Shown: positions 19,009 to 29,737, counted from the first letter of the stretch. The stretch is DNA of 64,000 bases from Serratia sp. AKBS12 (GCF_024793895.1 NZ_JANUSB010000002.1:372001-436000); one strand, 5' to 3'. The notes: generated from the sequence alone by a model not told the origin. Program-made: numbers and translations.

Positions 19009-19356
19009 TTGATGACGATCACAAAATATTTCTGGCGAACAAAAACAGGCCGCGCAATGTAACCCGTTTTTTGTGAGCTTGTTCAATGCAAAGTGACGTA
19101 AGTGTAATCTTGCTGTGTATGAGATCGGTAAATGTTAAATCATAAATGCTGTCTACAGACCGAATGCCTGCCTCCCTATCCGACAAGATCCAGATGGATG
19201 GATCCGTAAAGCGTTGCCGATGGAATGTTTACCCCGCAAAAGTGTGTAAGTATCCCGTTTTAGCTCCACGCACTTTTTGAGTGCTCCGCTTCATTGATTT
19301 TTCCGCCTGAAAAAGGTACGTTTTCGCCTTAATTCCAGCGTGGACATGCCAGCATT
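19009..19356. other. Spacer between the LysR and YagI genes
   Basis: These 348 bases contain no gene that I can support. The right end must hold the yagI promoter. A short inverted repeat is listed separately. Confidence 0.5.
19298..19314. promoter_or_regulatory. Inverted repeat before yagI
   Basis: TTTTTC and GAAAAA are separated by 5 bases (17 bp in all), 43 bases before the yagI start. It could be an autoregulatory site for this IclR-family protein, but the arms are of low complexity. Confidence 0.25.
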
Positions 19357-20115
19357 ATGCCGATTATTCAGTCTGTTGAACGCGCGTTGCAGATCCTCGA
19401 CCTGTTTAACGAGCAGGCCACCGAGCTTAAGATCACCGACATCAGCAAACTGATGGGGCTGAGCAAGAGTACCCTCCACTCGCTGCTGAAAACCCTGCAG
19501 CTTCACGGCTATATCGATCAGAACCCGGAAAACGGTAAATATCGTCTCGGCATGAAGCTGGTTGAGCGCGGCCATTTTGTGGTGGGTTCGATGGACATTC
19601 GTCAGCAGGCCAAAGGTTGGCTGACGGAGCTGTCGCAGCGTACCGGGCAGACCACCCATCTGGGGATCCTGGACGGGCGCGAAGGCGTTTATATCGAGAA
19701 GATTGAAGGCAAGCTGGCGGCTATCGCCTATTCGCGCATTGGCCGTCGGCTGCCGGTTCATGCCACCGCCATCGGCAAGGTGTTGATTGCCTGGCTTGGC
19801 GAGGCTGAGTTGAATGCCCTGCTTGAGGGCTATCAGTACACCACCTATACCCCTTCCACCCTCGCCTCCCGCGACGCGTTGCTGGATGCCCTCGCAAGGA
19901 CCCGCGAGCAGGGTTACGCCCTTGACCGCGAAGAGAACGAGCAGGGCGTGCGCTGCGTGGCGGTACCGGTGTGGAACCATGAATCTCGCGTGATTGCCGC
20001 CCTGAGTCTGTCGACGCTGACCTCACGGGTGGATGACGCCGAACTGTCCCGCTTTCGCGAGCAGCTTCAGCTGGCCGGGCTCCAGCTCTCACGCGCGCTG
20101 GGTTACCCGGCCTGA
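19357..20115 (+). CDS. yagI: YagI/XynR-type IclR regulator of xylonate catabolism
   Basis: This 252-residue IclR-family regulator has an N-terminal winged helix (VERALQILDLFNEQATELKI, LMGLSKSTLHSLLKTLQLHG) and an effector domain with THLGILDGREGVYIEKIEG and RIGRRLPVHATAIGKVLIAW. In E. coli the homologue YagI (XynR) represses the yagEF genes in response to D-xylonate. Gene order here, with yagI convergent to yagH and 4 bases between their ends, is the same as in E. coli CP4-6. It should therefore control the minus-strand genes 20120-27037. Confidence 0.85.
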   Translation: MPIIQSVERALQILDLFNEQATELKITDISKLMGLSKSTLHSLLKTLQLHGYIDQNPENGKYRLGMKLVERGHFVVGSMDIRQQAKGWLTELSQRTGQTTHLGILDGREGVYIEKIEGKLAAIAYSRIGRRLPVHATAIGKVLIAWLGEAELNALLEGYQYTTYTPSTLASRDALLDALARTREQGYALDREENEQGVRCVAVPVWNHESRVIAALSLSTLTSRVDDAELSRFREQLQLAGLQLSRALGYPA

Positions 20116-20119
20116 GCCG

Positions 20120-21739
20120 CTATTTCGCGAGCGGTTGGTAGGTGAAGTAATCAAAGTCAGCGTGGCAGCCGTCACCGCTGATGTCTTCGCAGTGCAGGCC
20201 GACAAACGCGCCGGTAAAGAAGCCGCGCCCGCCGATGTAGTCATCCGACAGTTTCCACGCGTCATAGGTGACCGGCACGGCGTGCCACGCCTCACCGTCA
20301 AACGAGTAGCTGTAGCGGTAGACAAGGGTATCGACGTCAACCCGTAGCCAGATGCTCTCCGCACTGTCCGGCACCGGGATCGGCTGTTCATGCAGCGGCC
20401 ATGACGGCACGTTGTGGTCGAGCTGGATCACTTTGATTGTTCTGCCCTGCCCCTCCTCGTAATCCACAAAACAGTAGCTCCAGTTTTTACTGTTGTAGTA
20501 GCAGGTCAGCCCGGCGCTCTGCTGGAAGTGAACCGGCGAGAACTGCATGCGCGTCTCTGCCCGGAACGTGAAGTGCTGCCAGCGGCGTGCCACGGTCGAC
20601 TGGGTAAAGGTCGAGTTGAGCGAGTCGTTGCCGTAAAGGCGCAAATACCCTGGACGCACGCTGAGCGAGCCGAGGGTGTCGTCGTACGGAACGCGCAGGG
20701 TTTGCAGTTCCGGGTCGAGTGCGCTGCCGTCAAAATCCTCCCGCCAGCTGTCCCGGGAGACGGCGGGCTGTTCCGTCATCTGCGGGCCGGGAACGGTTAG
20801 CTGCGCGTGTTTGCCGCCCTCGACATACGGCCAGCCGTCGCGCCATTCGATGCGCGCAATGCCGGTCTCGCGTCCCAGCGGGCAGTAGCCGCGCCCGCCC
20901 GAGGCCAGCAGCGGTATGCCCGGCAAGCGCAGCGGCCGGCTGGTGAGGTAGGCCATATACCACTCCCCGGTGTGGGTCTGCAGCAGCGAGCCGTGGCCGC
21001 TCTTTTGCAGCGGGTTCTCCGGCAGATGCCAGCTGGTCATCATCGTCACGTCCGGATGCAGTTCATACGGCCCGTCAATGGTTTTTGAGCGCAGCACCAC
21101 CACCGCGTGTTCATAGCTGGTGCCGCCTTCGGCCACCATCAGGTAGTACCAGCCCGCGTGGCGATAAAGGTGCGCCCCTTCGGTGTAGCAGAGCGGCGTG
21201 CCGGTAAACAGGGTTTTGCGCTCGGGCGAGAGGCTGCCGGTCTGCGGATCAAACTCCTGCATCACGATGGTGTTATGCGGGTTGCTGTGATGACGCGGCC
21301 CCCACGGGCGATAGAGGTAATATTTGCGGCCATCGTCGTCGTGAAACAGCGACGGGTCGAACCCGCCGTTGCCCATCGGGATCGGTTCGCTCCACGGCCC
21401 CTCGATGGAGGGCGCAGTAACCAGGAAATTACGGCCATTTTTCCACGGCGAGTCGACAATTTTCACGTCGGTATAAAGCAGCCAGAATTGGCCATCGGCG
21501 TAGCTCAGGCACGGCGCCCAGATGCCACCAGAGTCCGGGTTGCCCTTCATGTCCAGCATCGACACCCTGTCCAGCGGCGTGCTGACCAGCGACCAGTTCT
21601 TTAAGTCACGGGAGTGGTAGATGCGCACGCCCGGAAACCATTCAAAGGTCGAGGTGGCGATATAGTAATCCTCCCCCTGACGGCACAGGGACGGGTCCGG
21701 GTTGAAGCCGGTGAGGATCGGGTTCGTTATCATTGTCAT
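20120..21739 (-). CDS. yagH: GH43 beta-xylosidase (YagH/XynB)
   Basis: This 539-residue cytoplasmic family-43 glycosidase removes xylose from xylobiose and short xylooligosaccharides. Expected catalytic residues are present: base Asp15 (GFNPDPSL), pKa-tuning Asp128 (NGGFDPSLF) and acid Glu187 (LCYTEGAHLY). A C-terminal beta-sandwich domain begins after about residue 320. It has no signal peptide, which fits with import of oligosaccharides by YagG. From memory the sequence is close to E. coli YagH over its whole length. It starts 12 bases after yagG. Confidence 0.9.
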   Translation of the reverse strand: MTMITNPILTGFNPDPSLCRQGEDYYIATSTFEWFPGVRIYHSRDLKNWSLVSTPLDRVSMLDMKGNPDSGGIWAPCLSYADGQFWLLYTDVKIVDSPWKNGRNFLVTAPSIEGPWSEPIPMGNGGFDPSLFHDDDGRKYYLYRPWGPRHHSNPHNTIVMQEFDPQTGSLSPERKTLFTGTPLCYTEGAHLYRHAGWYYLMVAEGGTSYEHAVVVLRSKTIDGPYELHPDVTMMTSWHLPENPLQKSGHGSLLQTHTGEWYMAYLTSRPLRLPGIPLLASGGRGYCPLGRETGIARIEWRDGWPYVEGGKHAQLTVPGPQMTEQPAVSRDSWREDFDGSALDPELQTLRVPYDDTLGSLSVRPGYLRLYGNDSLNSTFTQSTVARRWQHFTFRAETRMQFSPVHFQQSAGLTCYYNSKNWSYCFVDYEEGQGRTIKVIQLDHNVPSWPLHEQPIPVPDSAESIWLRVDVDTLVYRYSYSFDGEAWHAVPVTYDAWKLSDDYIGGRGFFTGAFVGLHCEDISGDGCHADFDYFTYQPLAK

Positions 21740-21750
21740 GTTGCCTCCTG

Positions 21751-23130
21751 TTAATGGGATGCGGCTGCCGCAGCGTCGGGCATGGCGTCACCCTGCGTTG
21801 CGCGGTGCTTGATCAGCTGCTGGCTGATGGCCGCCACGCGGGCGTCGGTGAGTTTGTAAAACGACAGCATGATGAACATGCCCGCGTAGAGCACCACCGG
21901 CACCACGCAGAACAGAATTTTGATGGTGGTCAGCACTTCGACCGGCTGCACGCTGCTGCTGGCGGAGTAGTTCACATACGCGAGGATCCAGCCCACCACC
22001 GCGCCGCCAATTGCCAGTCCGATCTTCAGGCTGAACAGGTAGGTGGAGAACACCAGCCCGTCGAGGCGTCGCCCGCTGCGACTCTCCTCGTAATCCACCA
22101 CGTCAGAAGCCATCAGCCACTGCAGTGGAGTGGTGGTGTTAAAGACAAACAGGAACAGAATGTTAAGGGCGAAAATCAGGGCGATGTGTTCGGTCGGGAT
22201 GAAAAAAATCAGCAGGCTGATCAGGGAGTACGCCACGATAATCCACTTGAAGGCGGTAACCCGGTCAAAGCGCCCCAGCAGGCGGGATGAGCAGAGCGAA
22301 CCAAACATGGTGGCGAGACTGCCGTAAAGCAGAAACTGCGTCGCCAGCTCCGGGTGATCCATGACGTATTTAACGAAGTAGAGCGTTGCCCCGCCGCGGA
22401 CCACGTTGGAGCAGGTCGCCATCATCTTGAACGCACACATAATGCGCCACTGGGTGTTACCAAACAGAAGCTTGAGGTCTTTCGACACCGACGACCCCGG
22501 CTGCACCTCAAAGGTGTAACGCTCTTTGGTGGTAAAGAAACAGACGTAGAGCAGAACCACGCCAATGAGCCCCAGCACGCACATGGCCCCAAAATAGCCG
22601 ACCTGTTCATCCCCTTTACCAATGATGCTCACCAGCGGCAGCGCAATGCCACTGATGGCAAGCGATCCCACCGCCGCAAGGAAAAAGCGCCAGGACTGCA
22701 GCGCATGACGCTCTTTCGGATCTGCGGTGATGACGCCCGGCATGGCGCAGTAAGGGACGTTAACGAAGGTGTAGACCAGGGTCAGCAGAATGTAGGTTAT
22801 GCAGGCGTAGATGATTTTACCCTGCGCGGAGAAGTCCGGCGTGTAGAAGGTCAGCACGCAGACAATACCGAACGGGATCGCCCCCCACAGCAGGAACGGG
22901 CGGAACTGGCCGTGACGGGTGCGGGTGCGGTCAACCAGCAGCCCCATCAGCGGATCGGTGACGGCATCCAGCACGCGGGAAACTAAAAACAGCGTCCCCA
23001 TAATGCCCGCCGACAGGCCAAACACGTCGGTATAGAAATAGGCCAGCAGGAACATGGTGGCCTGCCAGACAAAGCCGCAGGCGGTGTCACCCAGCCCGTA
23101 GCCAATTTTATCTTTCATGGTTAATTGCAT
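21751..23130 (-). CDS. yagG: GPH-family xyloside transporter (YagG/XynT)
   Basis: This 459-residue, 12-segment glycoside-pentoside-hexuronide:cation symporter begins MQLTMKDKIGYGLGDTACGF, nearly as E. coli YagG. The family motif region LVDRTRTRHGQFRPFLLWGA lies near residue 65. It probably imports xylooligosaccharides for the beta-xylosidase encoded next to it. Start: 23130 and 23133 are adjacent ATGs after GGGGGT; 23130 gives the better spacing. It appears to have its own promoter, because a terminator and an AT-rich spacer separate it from yagF. Confidence 0.88.
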   Translation of the reverse strand: MQLTMKDKIGYGLGDTACGFVWQATMFLLAYFYTDVFGLSAGIMGTLFLVSRVLDAVTDPLMGLLVDRTRTRHGQFRPFLLWGAIPFGIVCVLTFYTPDFSAQGKIIYACITYILLTLVYTFVNVPYCAMPGVITADPKERHALQSWRFFLAAVGSLAISGIALPLVSIIGKGDEQVGYFGAMCVLGLIGVVLLYVCFFTTKERYTFEVQPGSSVSKDLKLLFGNTQWRIMCAFKMMATCSNVVRGGATLYFVKYVMDHPELATQFLLYGSLATMFGSLCSSRLLGRFDRVTAFKWIIVAYSLISLLIFFIPTEHIALIFALNILFLFVFNTTTPLQWLMASDVVDYEESRSGRRLDGLVFSTYLFSLKIGLAIGGAVVGWILAYVNYSASSSVQPVEVLTTIKILFCVVPVVLYAGMFIMLSFYKLTDARVAAISQQLIKHRATQGDAMPDAAAAASH

Positions 23131-23133
23131 CAT

Positions 23134-23468
23134 TACCCCCAACGGCAGTACGTGGAACAGTGCAAACGCCAGGGTCCTGATTCGGGCAAATAAATACCCG
23201 GTGCATCATCAGGAATACACCCTTATTTCGTGTGCTGAATTCACAACATCGTATTAATAGAGTGTAATTAAGTGTTCAATTAATCGACAATGGTCATATC
23301 TTATTTATGAATTATGATATTTTGCTTTTGTGACGCTACTCGATATCTTGAAATAATTTAAATATGTTGTTTTTCATGCAATTAAAATATTCAACCAACA
23401 ATAAAAAATAGACATGCAAAAGCCGTCCACGGAATATTTTCCGTAGACGACAAAAGCAATAAATATAA
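23134..23468. other. AT-rich spacer between yagF and yagG
   Basis: These 335 bases carry no gene. They hold the yagF terminator (listed) and very AT-rich DNA suited to a promoter for yagG-yagH. They stand out from the GC-rich genes on both sides. Confidence 0.6.
23425..23448 (-). terminator. Terminator after yagF
   Basis: A 10-bp stem with one mismatch (GTCCACGGAA / TTCCGTAGAC) has a 4-base loop. On the minus strand it is followed by GGCTTTTGC. It lies 20 bases past the yagF stop and splits the cluster into two transcripts. Confidence 0.65.
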
Positions 23469-25436
23469 TTAAAGCCCGAGCGCTTTTTTACCGGCGTTAA
23501 TTACCTCGATGATTTTATCGGTGTCATAAATACACCCTTTCCAGGTGCCGCCGCTCACCGACTGCAGAGCCGCCCACAGGCGGGTATCGTCCGGCAAAAA
23601 CGCGTGGGCGCCCAGGTCAGGATGCAGCTGACGCGCCGCCAGTACGCGCGCGCCTTCTTCCGGCGTCAGCGGCTGCTCTGCCGTGCCGATAAAGTTGACG
23701 CTACCCGTCAAGGTCAGGCGGTCGACACCGATCTCGATGATATCGTTGTCGCGCAGTTTGCCGATGGGGCCACCTGCCAGCGCTTCCGGCGACACATGGC
23801 CGAAGCACGCCCCGGTCGATACTCCCGAGAAGCGCGCATCGGTGATCAGCGATACCGTCTTGCCCCACGAGATATGTTTCAGCGCGGAGGTCAGCTGGTA
23901 GGTCTCTTCCATGCCGGTGCCGGACGGGCCTCCGCCAATCACCACCATAATATCGCCCTGCCGGATCGCTTCCTGCTTGATGGCCTTGATGGCCTGCGCT
24001 TCAGAGACAAACACCCGCGCCCGGCCGGTATGGCGGTAAACGCCATCGTCCCCCACAACGGACGGGTCGATCGCCGTGGCTTTGATCACCGAGCCTTCGG
24101 GTGCGATATTGCCGGTCGGGAAGCAGACCGTCGAGGTCAGCCCTTTCGCGCGGGCGCGTTCAGGCGGCAGGATCACGTCATCCGGATCAACGCCGTCCTG
24201 CTCGCGCAGGCACTGACGAAAACGCGCCCGACGCTCCGAGTTTTCCCACCAGTCGAGGTTCTCCCCGACCGTCTGACCGGTAACGGTCATGACATCTTCA
24301 TGCAGCAGTCCCAGATCGCGCAGATGGAGCATTACCTCCGGCACGCCGCCCGCAAGGAAGGCGCGCACCGTCGGGTGGTAGTCCGGGCCGTTTGGCAGCA
24401 CGCTCACCAGACGCGGAATCTTACGGTTGATGCGCGTCCAGTGTGCCACATCCGGGATGGTGCAGCCCGCCGCGTGAGCAATCGCCGGGATGTGCAGCAG
24501 CAGGTTGGTGGAGCCACCAAACGCCGCGTGAAGCACCATGGCGTTTTCAATGGCTTTGTCGGTCAGGATATCGCGGGTCGTGATCCCGCGGTTATCCAGC
24601 TCGCTCACCGCCCGCGCAGACTGGCGGGCAATCTCCAGCCATACGGCCTGCCCGGACGGGGCCAGCGCGGAGTGCGGCAGCGCCAGACCCAGTGCTTCTG
24701 CCACTACCTGTGACGTTCCCGCGGTGCCGAGGAACTGGCAGCCGCCCCCGGGTGATGCGCAGGCGCGGCAACCCAGCTCGGCGGCCTCCTGCAACGATAG
24801 CTCATGGTTAGCGAAACGCGCGCCAATAGTCTGTACCTTGCCGGCATCTTCCCCCACGGTCGGCGGCAGCGTCGCGCCCCCCGGCACCAGAATGGTCGGC
24901 AAGTTATGCATGGAGGCCAGCGCAATCATGGTCGCGGGCAGCCCTTTATCGCAGGTTGCCACGCCGATCACCGCGCGCCGCGTCGGCAGGGAGCGGATCA
25001 GACGGCGAAACACGATCGCCGCGTCATTACGGTACGGCAGGGAGTCGAACATGCCGTGGGTGCCCTGAGAGCGCCCGTCGCACGGATCGCTGACGAAGGC
25101 CGCAAACGGGATCCCACCATTGCGGGTGATCTCCTTTGCCGCCGCCTGCATCTGCATGCCAATCTCCCAGTGCCCGGTGTGATAGCCCAGCGCAACAGGT
25201 CGGCCGTCCCCGGCGCGAATGCCGCCTTGAGTACCGATAATCAGCACCTCTTTGCCGGTCAGCTTGTTGGCGTCCCAGCCCATACCGGCGTTTTGCGTCA
25301 TGCCAAACAGGTTACCGCTGGGGGATTCCATCAGCATTTGCGGCGTCAGCGGCAGTGCCCCCTGCGGCCCGGCCGCGTGGGTGATGACGGCATAAAACGC
25401 ATCATCCTGTGGGGTAAAAATTTTCTCAATGGTCAT
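23469..25436 (-). CDS. yagF: D-xylonate dehydratase (YagF, IlvD/Edd family)
   Basis: This 655-residue protein has the length of E. coli YagF. It dehydrates D-xylonate to 2-keto-3-deoxy-D-xylonate using an Fe-S cluster. Family features are [18 protein letters not shown] (near residue 117), the cluster-region Cys in [20 protein letters not shown] (near residue 185), and [20 protein letters not shown]. The product is the substrate of the aldolase encoded by yagE, 14 bases upstream in the same transcript. Confidence 0.9.
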   Translation of the reverse strand: MTIEKIFTPQDDAFYAVITHAAGPQGALPLTPQMLMESPSGNLFGMTQNAGMGWDANKLTGKEVLIIGTQGGIRAGDGRPVALGYHTGHWEIGMQMQAAAKEITRNGGIPFAAFVSDPCDGRSQGTHGMFDSLPYRNDAAIVFRRLIRSLPTRRAVIGVATCDKGLPATMIALASMHNLPTILVPGGATLPPTVGEDAGKVQTIGARFANHELSLQEAAELGCRACASPGGGCQFLGTAGTSQVVAEALGLALPHSALAPSGQAVWLEIARQSARAVSELDNRGITTRDILTDKAIENAMVLHAAFGGSTNLLLHIPAIAHAAGCTIPDVAHWTRINRKIPRLVSVLPNGPDYHPTVRAFLAGGVPEVMLHLRDLGLLHEDVMTVTGQTVGENLDWWENSERRARFRQCLREQDGVDPDDVILPPERARAKGLTSTVCFPTGNIAPEGSVIKATAIDPSVVGDDGVYRHTGRARVFVSEAQAIKAIKQEAIRQGDIMVVIGGGPSGTGMEETYQLTSALKHISWGKTVSLITDARFSGVSTGACFGHVSPEALAGGPIGKLRDNDIIEIGVDRLTLTGSVNFIGTAEQPLTPEEGARVLAARQLHPDLGAHAFLPDDTRLWAALQSVSGGTWKGCIYDTDKIIEVINAGKKALGL

Positions 25437-25450
25437 CGTCGTCTTCCGGC

Positions 25451-26380
25451 TCAGCAGAGCTTGAGCTGTTGCAACAGGATTTTCAGCTGCGCCTTACGCG
25501 GCTCATCCAGCGGCGACGCGGGCGGCAGCACGTACGTGGAGATCCGCCGGCCGCACAGCACTATCGCCTCTTTAATGACGTTCACAAACGGCGTATCGAG
25601 CTGATACATCTGCGGTATTTGCAGCAGGATCTGGTGGTATTCGGCCGCCTTCGCCATCTCCTGGTCACGCCAGGCCTTCAGCAGATTCACCGACACCTGC
25701 GGGGCAAAGTTACCGCTGGCCGAGATCGCGCCATCGCCACCAAGCAGCAGGGTATTAAACAGGTGATCGTCATAGCCACACAGCACCGTGAAGTGCGGAT
25801 GGGCAGATTTGACGGTGTGGATCATGCTGCGCAGATGGGCGACGGAGTCGATCGTGTCTTTGATGCCGACAATATTGCTCCGCGAGTCGGCCAGGGTTTT
25901 GACCAGCGCCGGGGTCAGATCCTGCCCGGTCAGCGCCGGAAAGTTATACAGCATAACCGGCAGCGTGACGCTGTCTGCCACCTGTTGAAAGTAGCGGATC
26001 AGATTCGCTTCAGACACTTTCCAGTAGTACGGGTTGATCACCACGATCCCGTCGGCGCCGGCCTGCTGCGCATGCTGGCTCAGTTCAATGGTTTCCCGGG
26101 CGTTGGTGCCACCGGTGCCAATCAGAACCGGCACCCGGCGATCGACATGTTCGATAGCAAACCGGGCTATGGTTTTACGCTCTTCGGCGTTTAGCTGGGA
26201 GAACTCACCGCCGCTGCCCAAAAAGAACAGGCCATCGACGCCCGCGGCGATCAGATCGTCGATCAACGCGGCGGTGCCGTGTTTATCAAGCTGCCCATCG
26301 GCGGTAAAGATGGTGGAGACAGGGGGAATGATTCCCGTGAACAACGCGGTCTGCGGCATGAGATCTCCTTGCTGAATCAT
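25451..26380 (-). CDS. yagE: 2-keto-3-deoxy-D-pentonate aldolase (YagE, DHDPS family)
   Basis: This 309-residue TIM-barrel class I aldolase splits 2-keto-3-deoxy-xylonate to pyruvate and glycolaldehyde. The Schiff-base Lys is in [11 protein letters not shown] (near residue 181) and the catalytic Tyr in [11 protein letters not shown] (near residue 152). An internal ATG (MPQTALFTG) seven codons in could be the true start; E. coli annotations differ in the same way, and GGAGAT lies just upstream of the internal one. A perfect 19-bp palindrome lies directly upstream. Confidence 0.9.
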   Translation of the reverse strand: MIQQGDLMPQTALFTGIIPPVSTIFTADGQLDKHGTAALIDDLIAAGVDGLFFLGSGGEFSQLNAEERKTIARFAIEHVDRRVPVLIGTGGTNARETIELSQHAQQAGADGIVVINPYYWKVSEANLIRYFQQVADSVTLPVMLYNFPALTGQDLTPALVKTLADSRSNIVGIKDTIDSVAHLRSMIHTVKSAHPHFTVLCGYDDHLFNTLLLGGDGAISASGNFAPQVSVNLLKAWRDQEMAKAAEYHQILLQIPQMYQLDTPFVNVIKEAIVLCGRRISTYVLPPASPLDEPRKAQLKILLQQLKLC

Positions 26381-26382
26381 TT

Positions 26383-26401
26383 TGTTCTACATTATAGAAC
26401 A
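26383..26401. promoter_or_regulatory. Palindrome upstream of yagE, candidate XynR operator
   Basis: TGTTCTA (26383-26389), 5 bases, TAGAACA (26395-26401): a perfect 7-bp inverted repeat two bases upstream of the yagE start at 26380. IclR-family operators are short palindromes of this kind. YagI/XynR is the obvious candidate ligand. Not tested; a role in RNA structure is also possible. Confidence 0.5.
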
Positions 26402-26517
26402 GCGTTCACTAATTTAACGATCATACTATGACGCAGAAAAAGCGCAGGTAAATGGGAGACGATGAGGGAGTGTGGAAAATATAAGCTGGATCACATAATG
26501 ACCGGGTGCGGACTGAT

Positions 26518-26552
26518 GCCCTCACCCTAACCCTCTCCCACAGGAAGAGGGT
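26518..26552. repeat. REP-like CCCTCACCCTAACCCTCTCCC element
   Basis: A C-rich sequence with a small hairpin (CCCTCT / AGAGGG, 26531-26551) lies between the YhcH-like gene and yagE. From memory, this wording is common as an intergenic repeat in Enterobacter, Klebsiella and related genomes. It may act as a terminator. Confidence 0.55.
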
Positions 26553-26584
26553 ACGATTCACCCTTCTCTTACGGTGTCAGGGGC

Positions 26585-27495
<911 letters not shown>

Positions 27496-27888
27496 ATGTT
27501 TTCTTACGTAATGCTGGGGACTAACGATCTGCCGCGTGCCATCAGGTTCTACGACCCGTTGATGGAATTGCTTGGGCACCCAAAGGCAGGCCGTAACGAA
27601 GAAGGCGCCTCCTGGGGGACATTTAATGACAACTCCACCACCGGGCTTTGCGTCGGTAGGCCCTTTGACAGACAGCGTGCCGGAGTGGGAAATGGCACGA
27701 TGGTGGCGCTGAATGCCCGCTCGTTTGAACAGATACGGCAGTTGCACACGCTTGCGCTCAGCCTGGGCGGCACGGATGAAGGCGCGCCGGGGCACAGGCC
27801 GCAATACGGACAGGGTTTTCATAGCGCCTACGTACGCGATCCGGACGGGAATAAGCTCGCGTTTGTGTATTACGATTTTGCGCTCTGA
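27496..27888 (+). CDS. VOC-superfamily (glyoxalase/bleomycin-resistance-like) protein
   Basis: This 130-residue vicinal-oxygen-chelate fold protein begins FSYVMLGTNDLPRAIRFYDP and ends with YVRDPDGNKLAFVYYDF. The metal-ligand Glu usual at the end (NKLEF) is Ala here, so a glyoxalase-type metal centre is incomplete and the activity is doubtful. GAGGAGGG precedes the ATG. It stands alone between the xylonate cluster and the first integrase relic. Confidence 0.75.
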   Translation: MFSYVMLGTNDLPRAIRFYDPLMELLGHPKAGRNEEGASWGTFNDNSTTGLCVGRPFDRQRAGVGNGTMVALNARSFEQIRQLHTLALSLGGTDEGAPGHRPQYGQGFHSAYVRDPDGNKLAFVYYDFAL

Positions 27889-27959
27889 TATGTTCAGTTC
27901 CCGGCAACGCGAATTCCAGTAAGTCGCTGCTTTAGCTCGGCGATTCAATAAGGGAGCCC

Positions 27960-28061
27960 TTAACCCAGCAAAACCATACCTTCGCCGTCAATCAGCTTAT
28001 AGGCTTTTGCTTCAGGCTTAGCTGTACGAACCTTCTCATCACTCAGAGCCATAACGGGCAT
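27960..28061 (-). pseudogene. Integrase relic 1 (first ~29 codons)
   Basis: A frame reading MALSDEKVRTAKPEAKAYKL then LIDGEGMVL and a stop repeats the start of the integrase at 37394-38657. The rest of the gene is gone. Together with the adjacent leuX-like 3' end at 28206 it marks the oldest of three elements that entered this site. Confidence 0.8.
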
Positions 28062-28220
28062 CCTTTCGGGGGCTCTGTATGAGAAATTATCGAACCACAA
28101 GACACCCGTAATTATCTCCAGCGGCTTGCCTTAGGTAGCGTAAAAAATCAGGGAAAAACCGTACAGATACCAAACTCCAGACACAAAAAAACATCTGTCG
28201 GTGGCAAGGCCGGACTCGGA
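27965..28220. repeat. Integrase-leader/att repeat, copy 1
   Basis: This stretch repeats 30961-31251 and 38562-38856. It contains the start of the integrase, its upstream region, part of a tRNA terminator and a tRNA 3' end. It is the most diverged copy and lacks about 26 bases between the terminator remnant and the tRNA segment. Confidence 0.85.
28206..28220 (-). repeat. att-like copy of the leuX 3' segment (1)
   Basis: AAGGCCGGACTCGGA matches the 15 bases at 38842-38856 inside leuX with one mismatch. It lies at the end of repeat copy 1 and marks the left border of the element 28.2-31.2 kb. Confidence 0.75.
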
Positions 28221-28339
28221 CATAACGCATAACCGAATGATTTTATACAAAAAACCATTCTGTTATACCAGCGCGAAAATTCATTGATTTTCGGCATCGA
28301 ACCAGGACGAGTGTGGCTTGGTTAAGATGCCGAACTCTG

Positions 28340-29137
28340 TTACTCGTTATCTTCCTCGACAGACTCTAGCGCATCAAGCGCGACTCGCACCATCGCAATA
28401 GAACCAATACGGATAAAAGCATCTTCCCCATCTATGTCGGTTAACTGATACCGCTCGGTTGATTCCGGCTCTGATTCAAGAATGTCAAAAAATGCATTCA
28501 ACTGACCGATATCGCCATCACTTTCGTCCTCGGACTCATCTGGCTCACAGTAAAGCTCAATAACCGGACCACCATTCACCATGGTGATATGGACATTCCC
28601 ATATCTTCCTTCATTTGCCTCACCATCCTCTTCTTCAGGAATAGGTGGAAAACCATCAAACAAGAATTGGTGGAAAATCACCTCTCGGGCATTTAAAGCA
28701 TAACGATGCTGTTCAGAGTCGAAAACAAAGAAATGCTCATAATCAGGCGCTGTTCTTTCCTGAAAGTATGAGTAAAAACGACGCTTATCAGCCGGGGAAA
28801 TAGGTAACAGCAAATAATCTTGCTGCCCTCGTAACCAGAGTTTCACCGTCCAAATGCAGCCATCCATTTCAATACCATTAGCAGCAATTTTTTCCAGCTC
28901 CTCGTCGCTACGGCTAGTCTGATTGCGCAATTTTTTCAGCAAGTTATCACTTTCAGGAAAAACTGCCTTCAGTGGTTTATTTAAGACAGCGCTTATCGCT
29001 TGCGCCAGCCCTAACTTGGCCGCAACTTTTCCTGTCTCGATACGTTGGATCTGTTGTTGGCTGGTACCAACCATATCCGCCAATTCACGCTGAGTGATTG
29101 ATAGTTGAGTACGAAGTTCTTTAATTTTGTTTTGCAT
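28340..29137 (-). CDS. Helix-turn-helix (XRE-like) protein with acidic C-terminal domain
   Basis: This 265-residue protein begins with an XRE-type helix-turn-helix (ITQRELADMVGTSQQQIQRI near residues 14-33). The remaining 200 residues are not a family I recognise. They are rich in Glu/Asp, with EEEDGEANEGRY and CEPDESEDESDGDIG, and include WTVKLWLRGQQDYLLLP and HEVIFHQFLF-like hydrophobic segments. The start at 29137 has GGAGGG 6 bases upstream. It is the first gene of the island segment. It could be a regulator of the island or a stand-alone defence or stress protein. Function unknown. Confidence 0.65.
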   Translation of the reverse strand: MQNKIKELRTQLSITQRELADMVGTSQQQIQRIETGKVAAKLGLAQAISAVLNKPLKAVFPESDNLLKKLRNQTSRSDEELEKIAANGIEMDGCIWTVKLWLRGQQDYLLLPISPADKRRFYSYFQERTAPDYEHFFVFDSEQHRYALNAREVIFHQFLFDGFPPIPEEEDGEANEGRYGNVHITMVNGGPVIELYCEPDESEDESDGDIGQLNAFFDILESEPESTERYQLTDIDGEDAFIRIGSIAMVRVALDALESVEEDNE

Positions 29138-29304
29138 GATGCCCTCCCCACTTGCCAAGAAGTAATGATATCATTAAAACACAAAAGAGTGTAAGAAACA
29201 CAAAAATGAGTTTTTCTTGTTGGTGAGAAATTCTCGCTAACGAAAAGAAAATCTTTTCATCGTTCTTCTTGGGTATGTCAGAGGATAACCTCCCATTTTT
29301 AACG

Positions 29305-29660
29305 GCGGTAATAAGTAGAATGGAAGGGGGACCATATGCCACTCTGTTAAAAAAATAGCCAAGCTTCAGGAACGACTGCCAACCCACGTTGAGTATTCTC
29401 CCGTCCATATTACACTTGTGACGGCCAGAAACAGCCCATCAGAAATGCGCGTCATTAAAACGCTCAGAAGCTGGGGAGTATAATGTCGATGAGGCTTTTT
29501 TCTCGGCGGTGTAGAGAAAACAAAAGTTCTAAAGGCGTTTAAGCCACACATTTTCTTTGACGATCAGGATGTGCATTTCATCGCGGCTGCAAAGGTTGTA
29601 CCTTCTGGAAAAGTCCCTTATGCCGGTGACTCCGAACTTGCAGAACGTGAAGCATCGTGA
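29305..29660 (+). pseudogene. Remnant of a 5'-nucleotidase gene
   Basis: Across three frames one can read VEYSPVHITLVTARNSPSE, then RVIKTLRSWGV, VDEAF, and after further slips FLGGVEKTKVLKAFKPHIFF and DDQDVHFIAAAKVVPSGKVP. This corresponds to the C-terminal part of bacterial 5'-nucleotidases of the PF06189 type (about 300 residues). Frameshifts lie near 29481 and 29495, and the N-terminal half is missing. It is a decayed gene fragment with no likely product. Confidence 0.75.
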
Positions 29661-29737
29661 TTGTCCCTGACAAACCATTTAGTCATCAAGGCTGAATGGT
29701 TTATATACCACACGCAAAATAACTGCCCTACCCCAGT

